64,000 nt of DNA from positions 341,001-405,000 of the forward strand of contig CAJNDS010002123.1 in NCBI GenBank assembly GCA_905221605.1. Reading direction: 5' to 3'. A program made the position numbers and the translations under genes. Below are positions 1 through 12,063 of the stretch, one piece after another. Below the pieces are notes generated by a model. That model had not been told where the DNA came from and did not search any database. It was given only the letters and a program-made list of their open reading frames with translations. How positions within the stretch are numbered: position 1 is the stretch's first letter; each line of letters starts with the position of its first letter. The DNA comes from Symbiodinium natans. Lineage: Eukaryota > Sar > Dinophyceae > Suessiales > Symbiodiniaceae.

Positions 1-110
1 CTCTAGCTCTCTTTTGATCTTTGTTTGCTTTTCTCTCTCTCTCTCTCTGATTAATTGTTGGTTTTTTCTTCTCTGTCTCTCTCTCTCTCTCTCCGTCTCC
101 ATCTCTCTCA
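1..110. repeat. CT-rich microsatellite
   Basis: Imperfect (CT)n runs at about 35-50 and 74-95, separated by a T-rich stretch. No coding signal. Confidence 0.8.
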
Positions 111-160
111 GTTTCGTTAGTTCGGATTTGGAGTGTTAGGGCCTTTTGGGGGATGTCCTT

Positions 161-247
161 CCCTAAAGGTCCATGTGCCTATCTAGTATATACTTGGGCC
201 CTAGAGCTACTATTTTATCTACCATCAAGGTGCATGGACCCTGTGGG
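161..247. mobile_element. Family A palindromic TIR element, copy A1 (diverged)
   Basis: The left end reads like CCCTAAAGGTCCATGTGCC and the right end like GGTGCATGGACC, so the termini are inverted repeats. An inner inverted pair (ACTTGGGCC) is also present. The same termini occur at seven other places in the window (A2-A8). There is no coding capacity, which fits a MITE-like non-autonomous element. Confidence 0.6.
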
Positions 248-883
248 CTTTTGTATCCTATATGATGGAACCCCTGACTCTCTTAGGGTTTAGGGTTTAG
301 GGTTTAGGGTTTAGGGTTTATATACCCCTCATATACCCTCTAAAACCCAAGGGCCCTTACCTCAGAACCCTTGAAAGTGGGTAAGGGAGAATTTTAAGGG
401 ACCCTGTAGCTACCCTCATTAAGAGACTCAGAACGCAGATGTCCGGGTGTCAGGGCATGGGGTGCAGGAAAGCTGCCAAACACGAAGTTCTGCTCAGAAC
501 CTTATCTTCGCGGGATAGGGTTTGGGGTCTAGGGTTTAGGGCTGGAGGGTCCAGGCGTTTAGGGGCTGAGGGGTTTAGGGCTTAGGGCTTAGGGGGTTTG
601 AAAGGACTTGGGGCATTGAACTCAACAGACCCTACACCTCATGCAGTTAGTCCACGAACTGCCAGGCTTGAGACATCATAAGGAGGGGTCTTCCCAGGTA
701 CAGGCGGGGGGCACCTTAGAAAGGGCTTCTTACAGGAGGCAGGCATGGGTGTCCCGGGTATCCTGCTACTCTGTATCCGGGATCAACAGATGGAACTCCT
801 AGCTTGTCGCTACCTCAAAACGCCCTCTGCAAAAGAGACAGGGTTTGGGGTCTACGGGTTTATGGCTTTTGGGGAGTGGCATG

Positions 884-1196
884 AACCCTAAACCCTAAAC
901 CCTAAACCCTAAGCCCTAAGCCCTAAGCCCTAAGCCCTAAGCCCTAAGCCCTAAGCCCTAAGCCCTAAGCCCTAAGCCCTAAGCCCTAAGCCCTAAGCCC
1001 TAAGCCCTAAGCCCTAAGCCCTAAGCCCTAAGCCCTAAGCCCTAGCCCTAAACCCTAAACCCTAAACCCTAAACCCTAAACCCTAAACCCTAAACCCTAA
1101 ACCCTAAACCCTAAACCCTAAACCCTAAACCCTAAACCCTAAACCCTAAACCCTAAACCCTAAACCCTAAGCTAAACCCTCAACCCTAAAACCTAA
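884..1196. repeat. Long telomere-type array, CCCTAAG then CCCTAAA
   Basis: About 43 heptamer units. The block is sub-structured: about three CCCTAAA, then about 20 CCCTAAG (roughly 911-1045), then about 17 CCCTAAA (roughly 1046-1168). The homogeneous variant sub-block implies local tandem expansion after the variant arose and not independent addition by telomerase. Confidence 0.95.
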
Positions 1197-1692
1197 ACAC
1201 TTTCCGCCTGAACTGGAACTCAGAGAAACACGAGGAACTACAGGAGGCCTTTATAGTTCCCCTTCTTTGGTCCAGTAGTCTGGCTTTTAAGTCTCCCCCA
1301 ATCTTTGATATTGGGTTACAAGGAAGTACTGCAAAGGTTTAGGGTTTAGGGTTTAGGGCCAGTTTAGGGTTTAGGGTTTAGGGTTTAGGGTTTAGGGCAA
1401 AATGGAATTATCAGTCCCACTGTGTCTCGTACGCGGGCACTTCGTTGGTATGTCATATTGCATTGCGGTTTGGGGATTAGTTTAGGGCCACATCCTAAAC
1501 CCTTAACCCTCAACCTTAAACCCTAAACCGTCAACCCTCATCGCCGAGGGTCCATGGTTGGCCCAACCCGTCTTGGGCAGGGCGTAGGAGCCTCTGGGCG
1601 GTGCTGGCTTTGGAGCAACCAAGGGGGGGTACCCCCTACTTATGGGGGTTTTTGGTTTAGGGTTTATGGGTTTAGGGTCTAGCTATAACTAG

Positions 1693-1800
1693 CCCTAAGC
1701 GTCCATGTACCTCATCATAATATACTTGGGCCCTTGAGTCCCTGATAGGAAGTACTTTCAGGCCCAAGTATTCCCTATTAAGTGCATGGACCCTTTAGGG
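1693..1800. mobile_element. Family A palindromic TIR element, copy A2
   Basis: Termini are CCCTAAGCGTCCATGTACC and its near inverse at the right (GTGCATGGACCCTTTAGGG). The inner inverted pair ACTTGGGCCC/GGCCCAAGTA matches other copies. Confidence 0.7.
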
Positions 1801-2066
1801 TAGAGCTATGAGGACCCTAAATTGGGCTATATGGCTCCGAACTTAGGTTAAGAGTGCCTGAACTACAGTTCGTGTAGAAAGGGGGCGCACTCCTCGTACA
1901 GGACTTATCAAGGTGCCCGGTTTTTGACGCGCTCCCACACACACAAAAGAGCTGCCTACAGATCTCGGCGCCTAGACACAGGCAAGTTTCCAGGCAAGGG
2001 AAGCTCCCGACCTAGAAATTTAAAATGCCATCGGGAAAATGACACCCCCAAAATAAAGAAAAAAGT

Positions 2067-2127
2067 AATATATATATATATACATATATATATATACATA
2101 TATATATATACATATATATATATATAT
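2067..2127. repeat. TA/CATA microsatellite
   Basis: Alternating (TA)n with periodic CATA interruptions. The open frames across it, on both strands, are tyrosine/isoleucine runs and are not genes. Confidence 0.9.
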
Positions 2128-2237
2128 GAGGAAGCTGTCCGTCACAAAGCCTGCTAGAGCAAGGCACCGAGCTGTCTTGCTACCGAAATCTTCCGCCGAC
2201 AAATAGTTCTGACCAGTAGCATATGATTCAAGAAGCT

Positions 2238-2352
2238 ATATGGGGTTTACGAAAATAAGGGGTCCCTAATTTAGACCCCAAATAGTAGAATTCCCTTATA
2301 AATTAAAAGGACCCCAATAAGGTACCCCTAATTTTGGAAACCCCGTATTCAG
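2238..2352. mobile_element. Short TIR element, single copy seen
   Basis: TATGGGGTTTACGAAAATAA at the left pairs approximately with the inverse of TAATTTTGGAAACCCCGTAT at the right. The interior is AT-rich with no coding potential. The size and shape match the other MITE-like elements in the window. Confidence 0.5.
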
Positions 2353-4142
2353 CTCAACAGAATGACTCTGCTCCAAGATCATGGGAGGGGTGCTGAGAGC
2401 CCTAAAACCCCTAAACCCCTAAACCCTAAACTTCTAGACCCTAACACCTCTCTAAACTCGTTAAAATCGTAACCCCTAGAACCCTCTGGTACCTTTGGGC
2501 CTTTAGGCCCTCCCCCCTAACCCTAAACCCTACTAAACCCTAAACCCTAAAACCTAAACCCTAATGCCTAAACCTCCACCTGAGTTCTGGTCCCAGGCAC
2601 CCACGTCAGGCCGACCTCCACAGGACACCTGCCTTAGTAGGATAGGATTCGGGGGACCCTGGGGGAAAAAGACCCTCTAATAAGGTCCCTGTTGTCCTAC
2701 CTAAGCCAAACCCCAAACCCCAAACCCCAAACCCTAAACCCTAAACCCCAAACCCTCCTTCAGGGTTTTAGCTTAAGGCCTTCCGGGTTGAGGGTGCAGC
2801 TGCGATTTCGGGACGGAGCCTACTTTGCCTCTGTGAATTCCACAGCCGACCTTCCCCCTCCCGGGCGCACGCAAGGCGCACCCTAAACCCTAAACCCTGA
2901 ACCCGAAACCCGAAACCCGAAACCCTAAACCCTACATGTGACTCATCGGGTAAGCCCTACTATATAGGCCCCAAGCCGTATATATCAGCCCCAAAACCTA
3001 GGGCCCTAAACCCTAAACCCTAAACCCTAAACCCTAAACTCTAAACCCTAAACCCTAGGGTCCACTGAACCCAAAACCGCAAGCATCTTCGAACCAGCCG
3101 CAGCAGCGGCCCGTGGCTGAAATAGTAGAAATACACCTCATCGTACGAGGTCTTAGTACAGGGTTTAGGGCTTAGGGCTTAGGGTTTAGGGTTTAGGGTT
3201 TAGGGTTTGGGGTTTAGGGTTTAGGGTTTAGGGTGGAGGGTTGGTTTTCGAGGAGTCAACTCAAGTAGATGATTCGGTAAAGGGGTGGAAAAAGGTATAC
3301 AAGGCACATGAAATTGGGAAATTTCTGACCAAGGTCTCTTGTGCCCTCATGACTAAGGATGTGCGCTTGAGGGGCTAAGGTTCGTGAGCTTTACTTACTC
3401 AACACACACGCACACACACACACACACACAAAGGTTTAGGGCTTAGGGTTTAGAGTTTAGGGCCTGTATAATTAGTGGGTATCAAACTTGGGTACCCTCC
3501 CTAATTCTTTCGCCCCAATACTAGCACGACAGCCCGAAGAAAGGCTCCACGATTTAGAGAACTGGCGTGAGGAGTGGCTTTTGGGGCTTTCCGGTTGGGC
3601 GGGTAAATAAACCCTAAACCCTAAACCCGATAAACCCCAAAACCCCAAACCCTAAACTAAACCCTAAACCCTAAACCCTAAAACCCTAAACCCTAAACCC
3701 TAAACCCTAAACCCCAAACCCTAAACCGCATGATGCGACTCTGGCTTGAAGAGTTGGGTTCCGGGATTCCTAGGCTGGGCTTCGCAAGGGGAGTTGCTCG
3801 GGGTTTGGGGTTTGGGGCGAAGCCCAGCCCTACATAGAATCCCTAAACCCAACTCGTGAAACCAAAGTCCTACAATGCGGTTTAGGGTTTAGGGTTTAGG
3901 GCTAGGGGAAGGAAGGGGCACTGTAGGATTGTTTAGGGTTTTGGGTTTTCTCGAGGTTTTAGAGTTAAGATTTAGGGCCTAGCCCCCCAAACAAACATAC
4001 AATCGTAAATCAATAAAAAAAACAGAGAAAACTATCACCCTTGGACAGCCGTCGACCCGGCCTGAAACCCTAAACCCTGAAACGCTGGTAGGCAGGCACC
4101 TGAATTAGAGCACCCGCCACCTCACCCTGGATGGTTCTTGAA

Positions 4143-4244
4143 CTTAGTTGCTGTGCTCATAAGCCCCAAAAAGTGCACCCTTTCAGTTCCATAGGGGACT
4201 ATCGTATCCCAAAAAGTGTAAAGTGTACTCATTCAGCTACTAAG
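4143..4244. mobile_element. Family B TIR element (introner-like), copy B1
   Basis: Starts CTTAGTTGC and ends CAGCTACTAAG, so the termini are inverted repeats. It is flanked by a perfect 4-bp duplication TGAA (4139-4142 and 4245-4248). The internal motif TATCCCAAAAAGTGTAAAG is shared with copies at 54.9 and 58.6 kb. The 58.6 kb copy lies inside a coding exon, so this family is the best introner candidate in the window. I could not establish whether the DNA around this copy is coding. Confidence 0.8.
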
Positions 4245-4382
4245 TGAACCAGCTTCGGTCTTAGCCTTGTACCCCCAGTCCTACAGGGCCTAAAAGCAAG
4301 CAGCTGCTGTCGACCTCAATGTGGATGACGGGTTCAAATCAGAGCTGTTCTCCAATGCTGGCAGTAAACTTAAAACCCCTGG

Positions 4383-4493
4383 CCCTAAGGGTCCATGTGC
4401 CTAAATGGGGACTAATTGGGCCTTAGAGTACTTCCTATTTTTGGTGACTTTGGGGCTCAAATATACAATGATAAGGTACATGGACCCTTAGGG
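4383..4493. mobile_element. Family A palindromic TIR element, copy A3
   Basis: Nearly complete copy: CCCTAAGGGTCCATGTGCC at the left and GGTACATGGACCCTTAGGG at the right, with about 19-bp terminal inverted repeats. Confidence 0.75.
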
Positions 4494-4779
4494 CTTCTTC
4501 CTCAGTCGACGTTGCCGTTCTGCTCATCGTACTTTGTCGTCAGCTTCCGTTTAGCTTTTCACGATGGACAATTCTACCTTCTAGCCCCTAAAAGACCTAG
4601 CCTGGCTTGTGGCAGAAGGAACTTTAATACCAGCAAAAGGATCTGCAGCAATATGCTCGGTTTCTTCAAAAAGTGTGGCAACTTGAGTCCCACAAGCAAG
4701 CCTGCAAGGCCAAACAAGGACCCTTTCTTTAGGGCTGCTTGTGGGGACTGTAGGGTTTAGGGCTTGGACTGTAAGGCCA

Positions 4780-4895
4780 CTTCGAGGTTCATGGTACTTA
4801 TGAACCAATTTTATCTGTACTTACAACCCACTTATTGGCCCCTTAAGTGCCCGGATATGGTTATAAGTACAGATATAAGTACAGATATAATTGGT
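4780..4895. mobile_element. Family D TIR element, copy D1 (diverged)
   Basis: Begins CGAGGTTCATGGTACTTATG and contains the family motif ACAGATATAATTGG near its right end. The full right inverted terminus is replaced by a telomere-type array starting at about 4895. Better copies lie at 19.5 and 21.9 kb. Confidence 0.5.
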
Positions 4896-4979
4896 AAACC
4901 CTAAACCCTAAACCCTAAACCCTAAACCCTAAACCCTAAACCCTAACCCTAAACCCTAAACCCTAAACCCTAAACCCCA
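4896..4979. repeat. Telomere-type array
   Basis: About 12 CCCTAAA units with one shortened CCCTAA unit. Confidence 0.95.
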
Positions 4980-5546
4980 AGCCCTCTCAGGGGCTGCAAG
5001 GCCTTAAACAGCCCAGCCTGGTCCCTAACTGCGCCATGCCGGCCTCCCGTTGCGTCGCCAGGGTGGCGGCCAAGCGCCGCGCAGCGCAGACCTGAACAGG
5101 GTTTAGGGTTTAGGGTTTGGGGTTTAGGGTTTAGGGTTTAGGGTTTGGGGTTTAGAAGGATTTAAAATTTAAAATTTAAGGGAGATGAAGCGTTTAGGGT
5201 TACGGTTTAGGGCTTACAGGGAGGGGCGGTCCACAGAAGCAAGTAGAGTTCTAGGACTCTATATTGGGTTTGATGTAGGACTACCTCCTGAAGGCTTGAG
5301 CCCCATGTCATAAACCCTAACCGGCCCAGGGACCGAACGAAATACGCCCTCCCCCTACTTTGGAGTAATAGCTATAGTAGGAACCCAGACCAAAAAAATT
5401 GTATTAAAGGATGGTACACCAATACCCAGCTTCTATAGGCCAGAGAATAACATTCATCCTTAGTAGCTTGCTGCACAAGTGGCGACGTGGTAGTCCCCGT
5501 CCGCTGCCTTTTTCGGGTTCAGAGTAGCCCGATGGACTCGAAGGAT

Positions 5547-5620
5547 ATATATATAATATATATATATAATATATATATATAATATATATATATATTATAT
5601 TATTATATTATATATATAGA
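5547..5620. repeat. AT microsatellite
   Basis: (ATATATATAAT)n-type tract of about 70 bp, self-complementary. Confidence 0.9.
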
Positions 5621-5989
5621 TATCTTTCGTAGGGGATAGGAGAGGCGCTCAGATGGACTTCTGTATCTGAATCTGAGCTTCGTCGCTGCGTAATTTGGGG
5701 GCCTTAATAATTAGAACAGGGTTTTGGGGGGGCTTATTGTGACATAATTATAGAGGGACTATAAGGGAACATCATTAGTAACTATTCCGACACCTATAGT
5801 ACGAGCTGTTGGGGGTTTTAGGGTTTAGGCTGGAACACTGCACATACTTGACTTACATGTTGGACAACCGTTGGCCCCTCACTTTTCTGGAGGTTTCTCC
5901 TCTTCAAGCACAGAGGACACGCGCCACTCTCAACCCGAAACCCTTGCACCCCTTTACCCGAAACCCCCTACACCACCTAAGGACCTTCA

Positions 5990-6080
5990 AGAAGGGGCCC
6001 CCCTTGTTATAAGTAGAGTCGTAAGGACCCTCAATAGGGTTAGAAGGCTCCTAACTTAGCTTATTGGCTAGGTCCCTTAG
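5990..6080. mobile_element. Family F repeat, copy F1
   Basis: Shares the TTATAAGTAGAGT and CCTAACTTAGCTTA-type motifs with copies near 6.9, 45.9, 53.4 and 57.6 kb. The outer ends (GGGGCCCC... and ...CCCTTAGCT) are conserved between copies, which fits a short dispersed non-autonomous element. Exact ends are uncertain. Confidence 0.45.
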
Positions 6081-6084
6081 CTCA

Positions 6085-6396
6085 AAGCCCAAAGCCCTAA
6101 GCCCTAAGCCCTAAACCCTAAACCCTCAACCCTGAACCCTAAACCCTGAACCCCTAACCCTAAACCCTAAACCCTGAACCCTGAACCCTAAACCCTAAAC
6201 ACTAAACCCTAAACCCTAAACCCTAAACCCTAAACCCTAAACGTCTCAGGAGCTCTCCTGGCCTTGAAAGCCGCAGCGGGACCACCCCACTCTTCGAAGC
6301 GTGCCAGGGGGTAGGCCGCGAGCACCTGAAGCCCTAAACCCAAAACCCTAAACCCTAAACCCTAAACCCTAAACCCTAAACCCTAAACCCTAAACC

Positions 6397-6463
<67 letters not shown>

Positions 6464-6552
6464 ACCCTAAACCCTAAACCCTAAACCCTAAACCCTAAAC
6501 CCTAAACCCTAAACCCTAAACCCTAAACCCTAACCCTAAACCCTAAACCCTA
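6085..6552. repeat. Telomere-type arrays with a CCCTCAA sub-block
   Basis: Two arrays (about 6085-6241 and 6330-6552). The second contains a homogeneous run of about ten CCCTCAA units (about 6400-6468) flanked on both sides by CCCTAAA. As at 884-1196, a point variant has been amplified locally. Confidence 0.95.
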
Positions 6553-6883
6553 CTATTGGGTCAATCTTAGGAACTCTTAACGGGATCTACTCTTGGGATC
6601 CCTCCAGAAGTCTGGGTTAAGCGCCTGGTCGAGCATTTTTAGAGGGGGGTTCAGGGTTGGGGGGTTTTGGGCTCAAGGGTTAACTATTGAGGGTTTAGAG
6701 GGTTGGGTATTTTGGGTTTTGGTGTCAGGGCTTTACTTGTTCGGGCGAAGGATTGAGGATCTCATTTATAGACATGGTTCGTGGGGGGTTTCCAAGAACC
6801 AACCGAGTTGATTGACTGACAGTTGTTTCAGGGTTTAGGGCTCACGATTTCCAGCAGATGGTCACTTCTCTAGTAGGGGCCCC

Positions 6884-7030
6884 GAATATTTGGGGGTGTT
6901 TGGGAACTACCCAGGAGGGAGCCCTTTATTATACTACTTAACCGAAGTTAAGGGACTCATAGCCTAAGCTAGGAGCCTTACAACCTAAGCTAGGATCGTT
7001 ATGACCCCATTTACGGCCGTTAAAACTCTA
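6884..7030. mobile_element. Family F repeat, copy F2
   Basis: Contains GGGGCCCC, GAAGTTAAGGGACT and two tandem CCTAAGCTAGGA motifs, as in the copies near 57.6 and 53.4 kb. No coding potential. Confidence 0.45.
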
Positions 7031-7540
7031 CGTCGAAGCATTTTGAGAATTGATTCTTGCTAAAATATTTCCTACTTCGTGTGAACATTTACCATTGTCA
7101 GCATAGTACGCTTGTTACCATTGGACACATTCCAACCTTGTCCGTCTTAGCATCATGATGATTGCTGCCATGGTTTTTTCATTGTCCGCATACCTTCATA
7201 TACATGCATGTCGTAGATGGTACACCAGCGCTTGTTGATGCTATTGTTATTCTTACATTGTTGGTTGAAAAGGCTTGAAGGGCGATCCTTTAGCTGCACA
7301 ACCTACAGCCAAAATGCCCGAACTCAACCCCGGTTTATGGTTTAGGGTTTGTGGTTTCGCCCCAAACTCTAAATCCCGAACCCTAAGAACGCGTTAACCC
7401 CCAACTCAAGCCACACGCAGAAAAGGAGGCACGCACTTATAGACCCAGGCTTCATGTAGCTTAGGGCCCGGGGTTTTTGAGTTACGGTTCGGTGGGTTTG
7501 GGGATGAATTAGGGGTCAGGGTTTAGGCTCTAGGAGAACT

Positions 7541-7628
7541 CAAGGGTCCATGTACCTTAGTAATCTATACTTGGGCCAGGAAGTACTGTAAGGCCAAAGT
7601 ATTCCCTACTTAGGTACATGGACCCTAA
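7541..7628. mobile_element. Family A palindromic TIR element, copy A4 (shortened)
   Basis: AAGGGTCCATGTACCTTAG at the left and TAGGTACATGGACC at the right. The centre is about 20 bp shorter than in full copies. Confidence 0.65.
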
Positions 7629-8492
7629 GACTAAACGGGTTTAGGGTTTAGGGTTTAGGGTTTAGGGTTTAGGGTTTAGGGTTTAGCACCTGGTCGCCCA
7701 TCGCCGCTGGAAGAAGGCGGACGGCACCAAAAGTGCCTCCGCTGCCTCGGATACGTCCCGTGTTTCTTCTCAGGATATGGAGTTTCGGTTTGAGGGTTTA
7801 GGGGGTGAGTCGAAATTCTGGCACACCCAAAGCCTTCACTTTTACGTGAACTCTCAACCCTAATTCAGGCCCGAAGCAGGACGAGGAGTTGCCCAAGCCT
7901 CCCCCCTCCCCCGTCCCCCCTCCCAACCAACACCAGCCCGAAGTTAGAGGCTCTAGACTTCGCTTTTTTGAGTTTTCAAGGGCTCAAGGTTTAGGACCTG
8001 GGGTCTGGGACGTCACCGTCGTATCTTCGGGTTCACCGTTCTCGCGAGAACAGGGTTGAGGGTCTAGGGGCAGATCAGCAAGAAATCTGAACCGACTACT
8101 TGCTCGGCCACTAAGACTAAGATCCTCAAGCCCCAGCCCATATGAAGTGAGATCGTTACTCAAAAGCAATAAGACATCACCTCATGTAAGGTGTAGCAGA
8201 CCTCAATCCCCTAAACCCTAGACCCCAAACCCTAAAACCCAAACCCGAAACCCAGACCCCAAAACCCTAAACCCTAAACCCTAAATCCTAAACCCCAAAC
8301 CCTAAGCCGCGTGTGGACCCAGGGCTGCCATGTAACGGTTTACTGGGCGCCAGTGGCTTCGCATGGCCTGCTGATCAGATGGAGACGCTAGACCCAAGGG
8401 TTTAGGGTTTAGGGTTTAGGGTTTAGGGTTTAGGGTTTAGGGTTCCAAGAGTAGCCGAATGAAAAGGGTTTTGGGTTCAGGGTTTAGGCCAG

Positions 8493-8625
8493 GGTGACCC
8501 AAGAGTAGCCTAGGAAAAAAAGGATGCCCTTTTCGTTTAGAGGGGCTTAGAATGGACCCTAAACCCTAAAAACAAAGGAATGAAGGGCCTACTCCGGGTG
8601 CTAGTTTCAGAAAATAACGTTTCAG
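8493..8625. mobile_element. Family M repeat, copy M1, with a telomere-type insert
   Basis: Shares GACCCAAGAGTAGCCTAGGAA and AAGGGCCTACTCCGGG with copies at 15.7, 54.7 and 56.8 kb. A short telomere-type stretch (about two units, near 8565-8580) sits between the two halves. Compare elements G2 and H2. Confidence 0.45.
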
Positions 8626-9711
8626 GGTTGGATGTTTGGGGCTCTTGGGGGTTCAAAGTTTAGGCTTCTGAGGGTTTAAACTTTAGGGTTTAGGGTTTAG
8701 GGTTTATGTAGGGTTTACAGTTCTGTTTGTTTTTTGGGGTAGTGGCCTTTTGCTGCAGCACCCACCAGGGTTTAGGGTTCAGGGTTCAGGGTTCAGCGTA
8801 GGGGTTAGGGGCAGCCCTTTCTGGGGCGGTTCCTAAGTCCTGTGAGAAGGATTATCGTATTTCGGTGTATTCGGGCGACAGAAATGCCCAAGAGGAGCTT
8901 CGTTGACCTACGCCCTTACTTTCAATTGCTTTCTCGTGGCCACCAAGTTTGTGTGTAGGCCGAGGGGACAAACAGGTAAGCCAACAAAGGAAGTGCAAGC
9001 AAGGCTTCGGAAGCGCGGCAACCGGAGCCGGCCAGTTTCCGCCCCGGGCTGAGCCCGGACCGAATACTCAAAGGGAGTCAAAGGGCTTTGGGTTTGGGGT
9101 CTTGGGCTGTTTCCAGATTCGTTCCGGGTCCCACACTAGAGAATGTTGGAGGAAGCGTAGGGTTCCCGACACCATCCGCACACAAGCCCCCTTCTCCCCC
9201 TTAAGAGCGAATGCTGGCAAGACGAGTCCCTGAACCACGGCAGCCCCTAGCCCAAACTCGAACCTATACCCCAAACCCTAAACCCTAAAGCCCAGAACAC
9301 TATGCGGCCTTCCTGAGTTTCTGTCTACAAGGGGCTTGGGCCCCTTGAGCGCAGCACCCTGTAAAGATGCCTCTGTAAGTCCCAAGATGTTCAGCCTGAC
9401 CACCTCTTAAACGGACGACGTAAACAGAAAACAGCACCTCGAGACATTCGGAAGGGGGTGGGGAGGGAAGGGATGGGGGCTGAGGTAAGGTGGTAGACCC
9501 TCAAACCCTAAAACCCTAAAACACTACAATCCTAAAACCCTAAAAACCCCAAAAGCCCTAAAAACCCTAAATCCCTACTATACCTCTCACGAATCCCTAA
9601 CCGGCTTGAGGGTGCTGAAGACATCCTAGGCCTGGGCTTACAAGAACAGTCCAGGGGTTCAGGGATTGGGGTTTAGGGCTTAGTGCCATTCGTAATTTAC
9701 TTGAGATATCA

Positions 9712-9811
9712 TGTGGGTGGTTGTCAAAATCATGATGCCTTTTGGGGTACCCTAAATATTAGGTGCCGTAATAGGGATCCAAAAAGGGACCATTATTTTG
9801 ACAACCACCCA
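9712..9811. mobile_element. Family J TIR element
   Basis: GGGTGGTTGTCAAAAT at the left is the inverse of ATTTTGACAACCACCC at the right, a perfect 16-bp terminal inverted repeat around a roughly 68-bp centre. Sequence near 16.02-16.11 kb shares parts of the centre (CCCCTTTTGGGGT, GGGACCATCATTT). Confidence 0.75.
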
Positions 9812-11898
9812 TGAAGAACTGAATCAGTCCTCCGAACCCCCTTGTTTGTTGTTCATGTTTGTTGGTCATGGTCCTTGTTCTTATCACTGCAACAAGCAAA
9901 GTTTGTATGCTGGGATAGAAACAAGCTGTTGTGCCTTCATTCCGCTTTTGGACTTCGTGTTTGAGGTTTGAGCAACCACTCGCAAGAACATGGTTTGTAC
10001 CAGCTTCTGCTGCGCAGAGGTGAAGGTTGCAGGAAGCTTGCATAGGGCGAGGATTTGGGATACCGGGTCCTGCTTCTTTGCCCTGTTTGGCGTTTCGTGG
10101 TCCAAGCGAGCTTCATAGCCAAATCTGCCTGGAAAGCCTTAGACCCTCAACCCACCTTTAATCCCTAAAAGCCCGAAACCGTGTACGCCCTAAACCCTAA
10201 GCCGTAACAAAAGTGGACTCCTAAACGTAATAAACCTCAGTCAATCCGAACTTTAAGCCCTAAACCCTGAACAACCCAAAATTTGTAGAGTCCTCTATAT
10301 ATGAGGGCTCTAGATCCCTAGGGCCTACCGTGCTTGCTGCCTCTGCGTACTGGTCCGCTGTCGTTGGTAGCTCTTTTCTGGGCACGTAGACCTCAAAGCA
10401 CTTCGCAGTTTGAGTTCACGCCCGAGTTTGCAGGACTTATAGGGTGTAGTTATAGGGTTTGTAGAGGTCCTCTGGGTTTGTGGGGTTTAGGGTTTAGAGT
10501 TTATTTCGACCCACCCGGTGTAAAGTCGGCCCAACCCCTGTGGCACACAGCCAAACAAGGCAGAGGAAGGAAGTCACCCCAGGAGATGTAAAGTCGGCTC
10601 AGCAACAGCGAAACCCAGGGGCACACGGCTTTTGAGAGCTTTCGCGCCTTTTTACAAAAATAGCACCGGAGCTGTGCACAGTGGGTTGAGAAGCCTTAAA
10701 ACAGCATTTGTAAGCGGTTTTGAATTGCGAAACTGCAGGGGCACATGGTTTTCTGACTGGGGAGAACTCGCGAGCGCATGCGGTGTGAAGGAAAATCCAT
10801 TGTTTTGGGGAGGGGCATATTTGTGGCCCAGCCCGAGGGTCGCACGACCTTGCGTGAGGCCCGCGTGGGGTAAGGTAAGGCACTGGCCTTTTGGTATTAA
10901 GCACAATACCTGGGCCTGGAGGCCTCGGGACACTCTGGGGAGGCCCCTGGGAGGCACCTGCGTCTCTGAGGCCCCTTGCGAGGTTGTTGAGAGGCCTCTG
11001 CGTTAGGGTTCTGGTCAGCCCGCATTTGCACCCAAAACTTCCAAGACCATGTCCCACCCCAAACCCTCCCTTGAAGGCTCACGATGAAGGGGGTTGGAAA
11101 TCTACGTCTTCAAACCTTGAGTCTTTTGAACTTCTGCTTCATGGTTTGTCGTCTTTCCCTAGTGGCACGCCCCGCACAAACCATCTGAGAACATAGCCCA
11201 TGTGACATGGTATCGCGGTTTTTGCAGCGTTCCCCGAAAGGGCACACTGGGATTGGGACTTGCAATGGTTTCATGCATCGGAAGCTTCGGGGTTACAGCA
11301 CAAACAACGATTCGGAAATTTTCCAAAACCATGTGCATGGTACTAGAAGACCGCAAAACTCTGGGTCTGATGAAATTATATGAGATATGTTGGGGATATG
11401 GGAAAGTAAGCCCAAACCCTGCGGCACATGGGCTTGGCACGACTTCACCCCGGCAGGGTCGACTTAAACCTACCACTAGTAAAAACTTCCCAAGCTCCTG
11501 ATGCCCCATGCCTTTAGGTCTACGATGCAGCTTATCTAACCCTAGTTTTGTTTTGATTGTTTGGGGCCTAGATCGGTGGATGCATATGGGCAACAAACCC
11601 AAAGGGTTTTGGGGTTAGGCTGCAGGGTGCAGAAGTGTGAGTATGCAACAAAGTCGTGCAGCATGCAAGGCCAGCATTCAGCGCCCTAAGCCCATTCACC
11701 TTCAGGGTTTAGGGTTTAGGGCTTGCTAATTAATTATGGCTTAGGGCCTCAGAGCTTCAGATGGTCTAAGAGTTTGGTGGTTCATCCACCTTGAGGAGTC
11801 TACAACAGCCTTCCGAGACCCAGTGGCATCTCCAGCGACACCATCGCGGGAGGTTGCGCCGATGATGAAGGCTGCGGGGACAATGAGTCCTGATGCCA

Positions 11899-11922
11899 CC
11901 CCCCCCCCCCCCCCCCCCCCCC
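11899..11922. repeat. Poly-C run (about 24)
   Basis: One of several long C/G homopolymers in the window (also 15986-16009, 41155-41200, 44031-44065, 46998 onward). Lengths of such runs are unreliable in assemblies. Confidence 0.9.
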
Positions 11923-11954
11923 ACAAAAAGGGACGCTGCAGGCAATATGTAGAA

Positions 11955-12063
11955 CCCTCAGGGTCCATGTACCTAAATAGGGAATACTTGGGCCTTAAAA
12001 AACTTCCTATATAGGGATTCTGGGGCCCAAGTATATAATGATAAGGTGTATGGACCCTTAGGG
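11955..12063. mobile_element. Family A palindromic TIR element, copy A5 (full)
   Basis: CCCTCAGGGTCCATGTACC at the left and GTGTATGGACCCTTAGGG at the right. The inner inverted pair ACTTGGGCC/GGCCCAAGTA is intact, so nearly the whole element is a palindrome. Confidence 0.75.

Noticed and set aside
4325-4350. GGGTTCAAATC as a tRNA B box
   Set aside because: No matching A box or foldable acceptor stem at the right distance.
10599-11602. Overlapping 100-150-aa frames on both strands
   Set aside because: Mutually antisense, no domain, and no clear splice or start context. I could not support a gene.
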